From Salipiger aestuarii (lineage in GTDB: Bacteria > Pseudomonadota > Alphaproteobacteria > Rhodobacterales > Rhodobacteraceae), in NCBI RefSeq assembly GCF_003259905.1, contig NZ_QLMG01000046.1, positions 1 through 32,774 of the forward strand: 32,774 bases of DNA, in the 5' to 3' direction. Made by a program: the position numbers and the translations under genes. Below are positions 31,145 to 32,774 of the stretch, piece by piece. The notes under the pieces were generated by a model. It was not told the origin of the DNA. It was given only the letters and a program-made list of their open reading frames with translations, and made no database searches. Positions within the stretch are counted from its first letter, which is position 1. Each line of letters starts with the position of its first letter.

Positions 31145-32415
31145 AAGAGCATGATACGCATGTGACCCGCGCCTGGGTTCTGCATCCCGACATCCGCTTC
31201 GAGCGCGATCGCCGCGATGCCGACATGGCGCTGGAAGAGGCGGTTGCCCTTGCCGCCGCGCTCCCCAACCTCGATGTTGCGGGGGCCACGGTCGTGCCCT
31301 TGCGCGACCCGCATCCGGGAACCCTGTTCGGCTCGGGCAAGATCGAGGAGCTGCGCGCGCGGATCGAGGCCGAAGAAATCGAACTGGTGCTGGTCGATGG
31401 TCCGGTGTCCCCGGTGCAGCAGCGAAATCTGGAAAAGGCGTGGAAGGTCAAGCTGCTTGACCGGACGGGGCTGATCCTTGAAATCTTTTCCGATCGTGCC
31501 GCGACGCGGGAAGGGGTGTTGCAGGTCGAAATGGCCGCGCTAAGCTATCAGCGCACGCGGCTGGTACGCGCCTGGACCCACCTTGAACGTCAGCGCGGCG
31601 GGCTTGGCTTTGTCGGCGGTCCCGGCGAGACGCAGATCGAAGCGGATCGCCGCGCCATCGACGAACAGCTCGTGCGCCTGCGCCGGCAGTTGGACCGCGT
31701 GGTGAAAACCCGCGAATTGCACCGCAAGGCGCGCGCCAAGGTGCCCTATCCGATTGTCGCGCTCGTCGGCTATACCAACGCCGGAAAATCGACGCTTTTC
31801 AATCGCCTGACCGGGGCGGACGTCATGGCCAAGGACATGTTGTTCGCCACGCTCGACCCGACGATGCGGGCTGTGCGCCTGCCCACGGGCATCGACGTGA
31901 TCCTTTCGGACACGGTGGGATTCATCTCTGATCTGCCGACCGAACTGGTCGCGGCCTTTCGGGCCACGCTCGAAGAGGTGATCGCGGCGGACATCATCCT
32001 GCATGTGCGCGACATCTCCCACCCCAATACCGCCGAACAGGCGCGGGACGTGGACCAGATCCTGACCTCGCTCGGGGTGAACGAAGACGTGCCCCTGCTT
32101 GAGGTCTGGAACAAGACCGACCGGCTGGACCCCGAAAGCCATGACGCGATGCAGGCGCGGGCCGACCGGGACGAGGGGGTCTTTGCCGCATCCGCCCTGA
32201 CCGGCGCCGGGCTGGACACGCTGCTGCGTGCGGTGACAGACCGGTTGCAAGGCGACAGCATCGAAGAAGATCTGCGGCTGGGGTTCGACGACGGTAAGCG
32301 CCGGTCATGGCTGTTCGGCAAGGGGTTGGTGCTGGACGAGCGTCAGGACGACGACGGCTCGCTGCTGCGTGTGCGCTGGTCAGCCACGGATCGGGCCCGG
32401 TTCCAGACCCTGTGA
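31141..32415 (+). CDS. hflX: Ribosome-associated GTPase HflX
   Basis: A protein of 424 residues. The N-terminal HflX domain contains [12 protein letters not shown] and [18 protein letters not shown]. The glycine-rich linker [19 protein letters not shown] precedes the G domain: G1 GYTNAGKS (210-217), [14 protein letters not shown]. HflX splits stalled ribosomes, for example after heat stress. The start is set at TTG 31141, overlapping the hfq TGA (TTGA); a GTG at 31162 is the alternative and would lose seven residues. Translational coupling to hfq is the argument for the earlier start, since neither has a strong ribosome site. Confidence 0.94.
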   Translation: MKEHDTHVTRAWVLHPDIRFERDRRDADMALEEAVALAAALPNLDVAGATVVPLRDPHPGTLFGSGKIEELRARIEAEEIELVLVDGPVSPVQQRNLEKAWKVKLLDRTGLILEIFSDRAATREGVLQVEMAALSYQRTRLVRAWTHLERQRGGLGFVGGPGETQIEADRRAIDEQLVRLRRQLDRVVKTRELHRKARAKVPYPIVALVGYTNAGKSTLFNRLTGADVMAKDMLFATLDPTMRAVRLPTGIDVILSDTVGFISDLPTELVAAFRATLEEVIAADIILHVRDISHPNTAEQARDVDQILTSLGVNEDVPLLEVWNKTDRLDPESHDAMQARADRDEGVFAASALTGAGLDTLLRAVTDRLQGDSIEEDLRLGFDDGKRRSWLFGKGLVLDERQDDDGSLLRVRWSATDRARFQTL

Positions 32416-32723
32416 CAAGGCTGCGGGGCGTTGCCACGCAAGGGGGCATCCACCGGGGAAGCGAGCGATGGGCGTACCGTGGGCATTGTCCATGCCCCTG
32501 CGAGGTGGCGCAGCCGGTGCCTGCGGTCGATGCCCGACTGCGGTATCTTGAACATCTGACGTCAGGGGCCGGGGTACGGCGCATTCCTTCATCTTGCCTG
32601 ACAAACTCCCGCCGGAGGCAGGCGCGACCTTGTGGCCAGGTGCTGTGCAGGGACAGCGCGCAATGTATCCCTCCGGCGGGGGCCGTCTGACGGGGCGTTG
32701 GAGGCGATGATAAGTCCGACGTT
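32416..32723. other. Intergenic stretch without a recognisable gene
   Basis: No frame on either strand has a family I recognise or a convincing ribosome site. It contains the repeat element at 32586-32622 and an 11-bp inverted repeat, CCCGCCGGAGG (32608-32618) and CCTCCGGCGGG (32670-32680). No clear terminator for hflX is visible. Confidence 0.6.
32586..32622 (-). repeat. Second copy of the GGAGTTT...GGCAAGATGAAGG intergenic repeat
   Basis: Read on the minus strand it runs GGCGGGAGTTTGTCAGGCAAG followed by ATGAAGG. This matches the copy near 14980-15009 at nearly every position from GGAGTTT to GATGAAGG, with differences only in the middle (TTATCTGG versus TTGTCAGG). It lies about 170 bp beyond hflX. 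Its GC block pairs with an inverted copy at 32670-32680. Confidence 0.65.
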
Positions 32724-32774
32724 ATGGTCGACCTTACGGTCACACCCCGGATCGAGATCCTGTCCACCGAGGAT
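32724..32774 (+). CDS. Possible 5' start of an unidentified gene, cut by the window edge
   Basis: From the ATG at 32724 the frame is open for 17 codons to the end of the window and reads MVDLTVTPRIEILSTED, which has a protein-like alternation of residues. TTGGAGG lies about 20 bases upstream, too far for an ideal ribosome site. Too short to assign. Confidence 0.3.
   Translation, partial: MVDLTVTPRIEILSTED

Overview
The window is core chromosome of an alphaproteobacterium of the Rhodobacteraceae, most likely a roseobacter-type species. The evidence is the family-typical gene blocks sciP-ctrA, ispDF-pgpA-pncC and dusB(nifR3)-ntrB-ntrC-ntrY-ntrX-(lipoprotein)-trkA-trkH-hfq-hflX, the high GC content, a fused ispDF, TrmFO in place of TrmA, and NtrC/NtrX proteins that lack the sigma-54 contact loop.

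Layout. Positions 1-840 are transposon debris: the 3' end of an IS66-type transposase whose right terminus lies inside the remnant of an IS5-type transposase, which itself abuts a truncated low-GC gene fragment (838-1053). Positions 1059-4580 (minus strand) hold typA, a small multidrug resistance transporter and mnmA. Positions 4655-10742 (plus) hold the cell-cycle pair sciP and ctrA, each preceded by a near-match CtrA box, then ligA-recG (ATGA overlap), a 39-residue membrane microprotein and a strong terminator that follows a structured untranslated stretch. Positions 10744-11523 (minus) hold a shattered chemotaxis-receptor pseudogene. Positions 11577-15102 hold an IscU-like scaffold protein divergent from hisI, then the minus-strand run trmFO, a Pmp3-like small membrane protein and gluQ, and an intergenic repeat. 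Next come trpB (plus), hpt (minus), a COQ10/RatA family gene (plus), and the minus-strand block ispDF-pgpA-pncC. From 19766 to 32415 all genes are on the plus strand: dusB and two nitrogen two-component systems (NtrBC, NtrYX), a lipoprotein with a putative Cys-His-Asp triad, the TrkAH potassium uptake system, hfq and hflX. The last 359 bases hold a second copy of the repeat and possibly the first codons of another gene.

How the genes work together. Three themes recur: regulation (CtrA/SciP cell cycle, NtrBC/NtrYX nitrogen and redox, Hfq RNA regulation), tRNA modification (mnmA, trmFO, gluQ, dusB) and genome maintenance (ligA, recG). I found no CRISPR array, tRNA, rRNA or intact prophage, and no complete new multi-gene system. 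The items most worth following up are the microprotein with its repeated GTTC/GAAC elements and structured 3' region, the paired intergenic repeats, the DnaA-box hairpin between ntrC and ntrY, and the uncharacterised lipoprotein.
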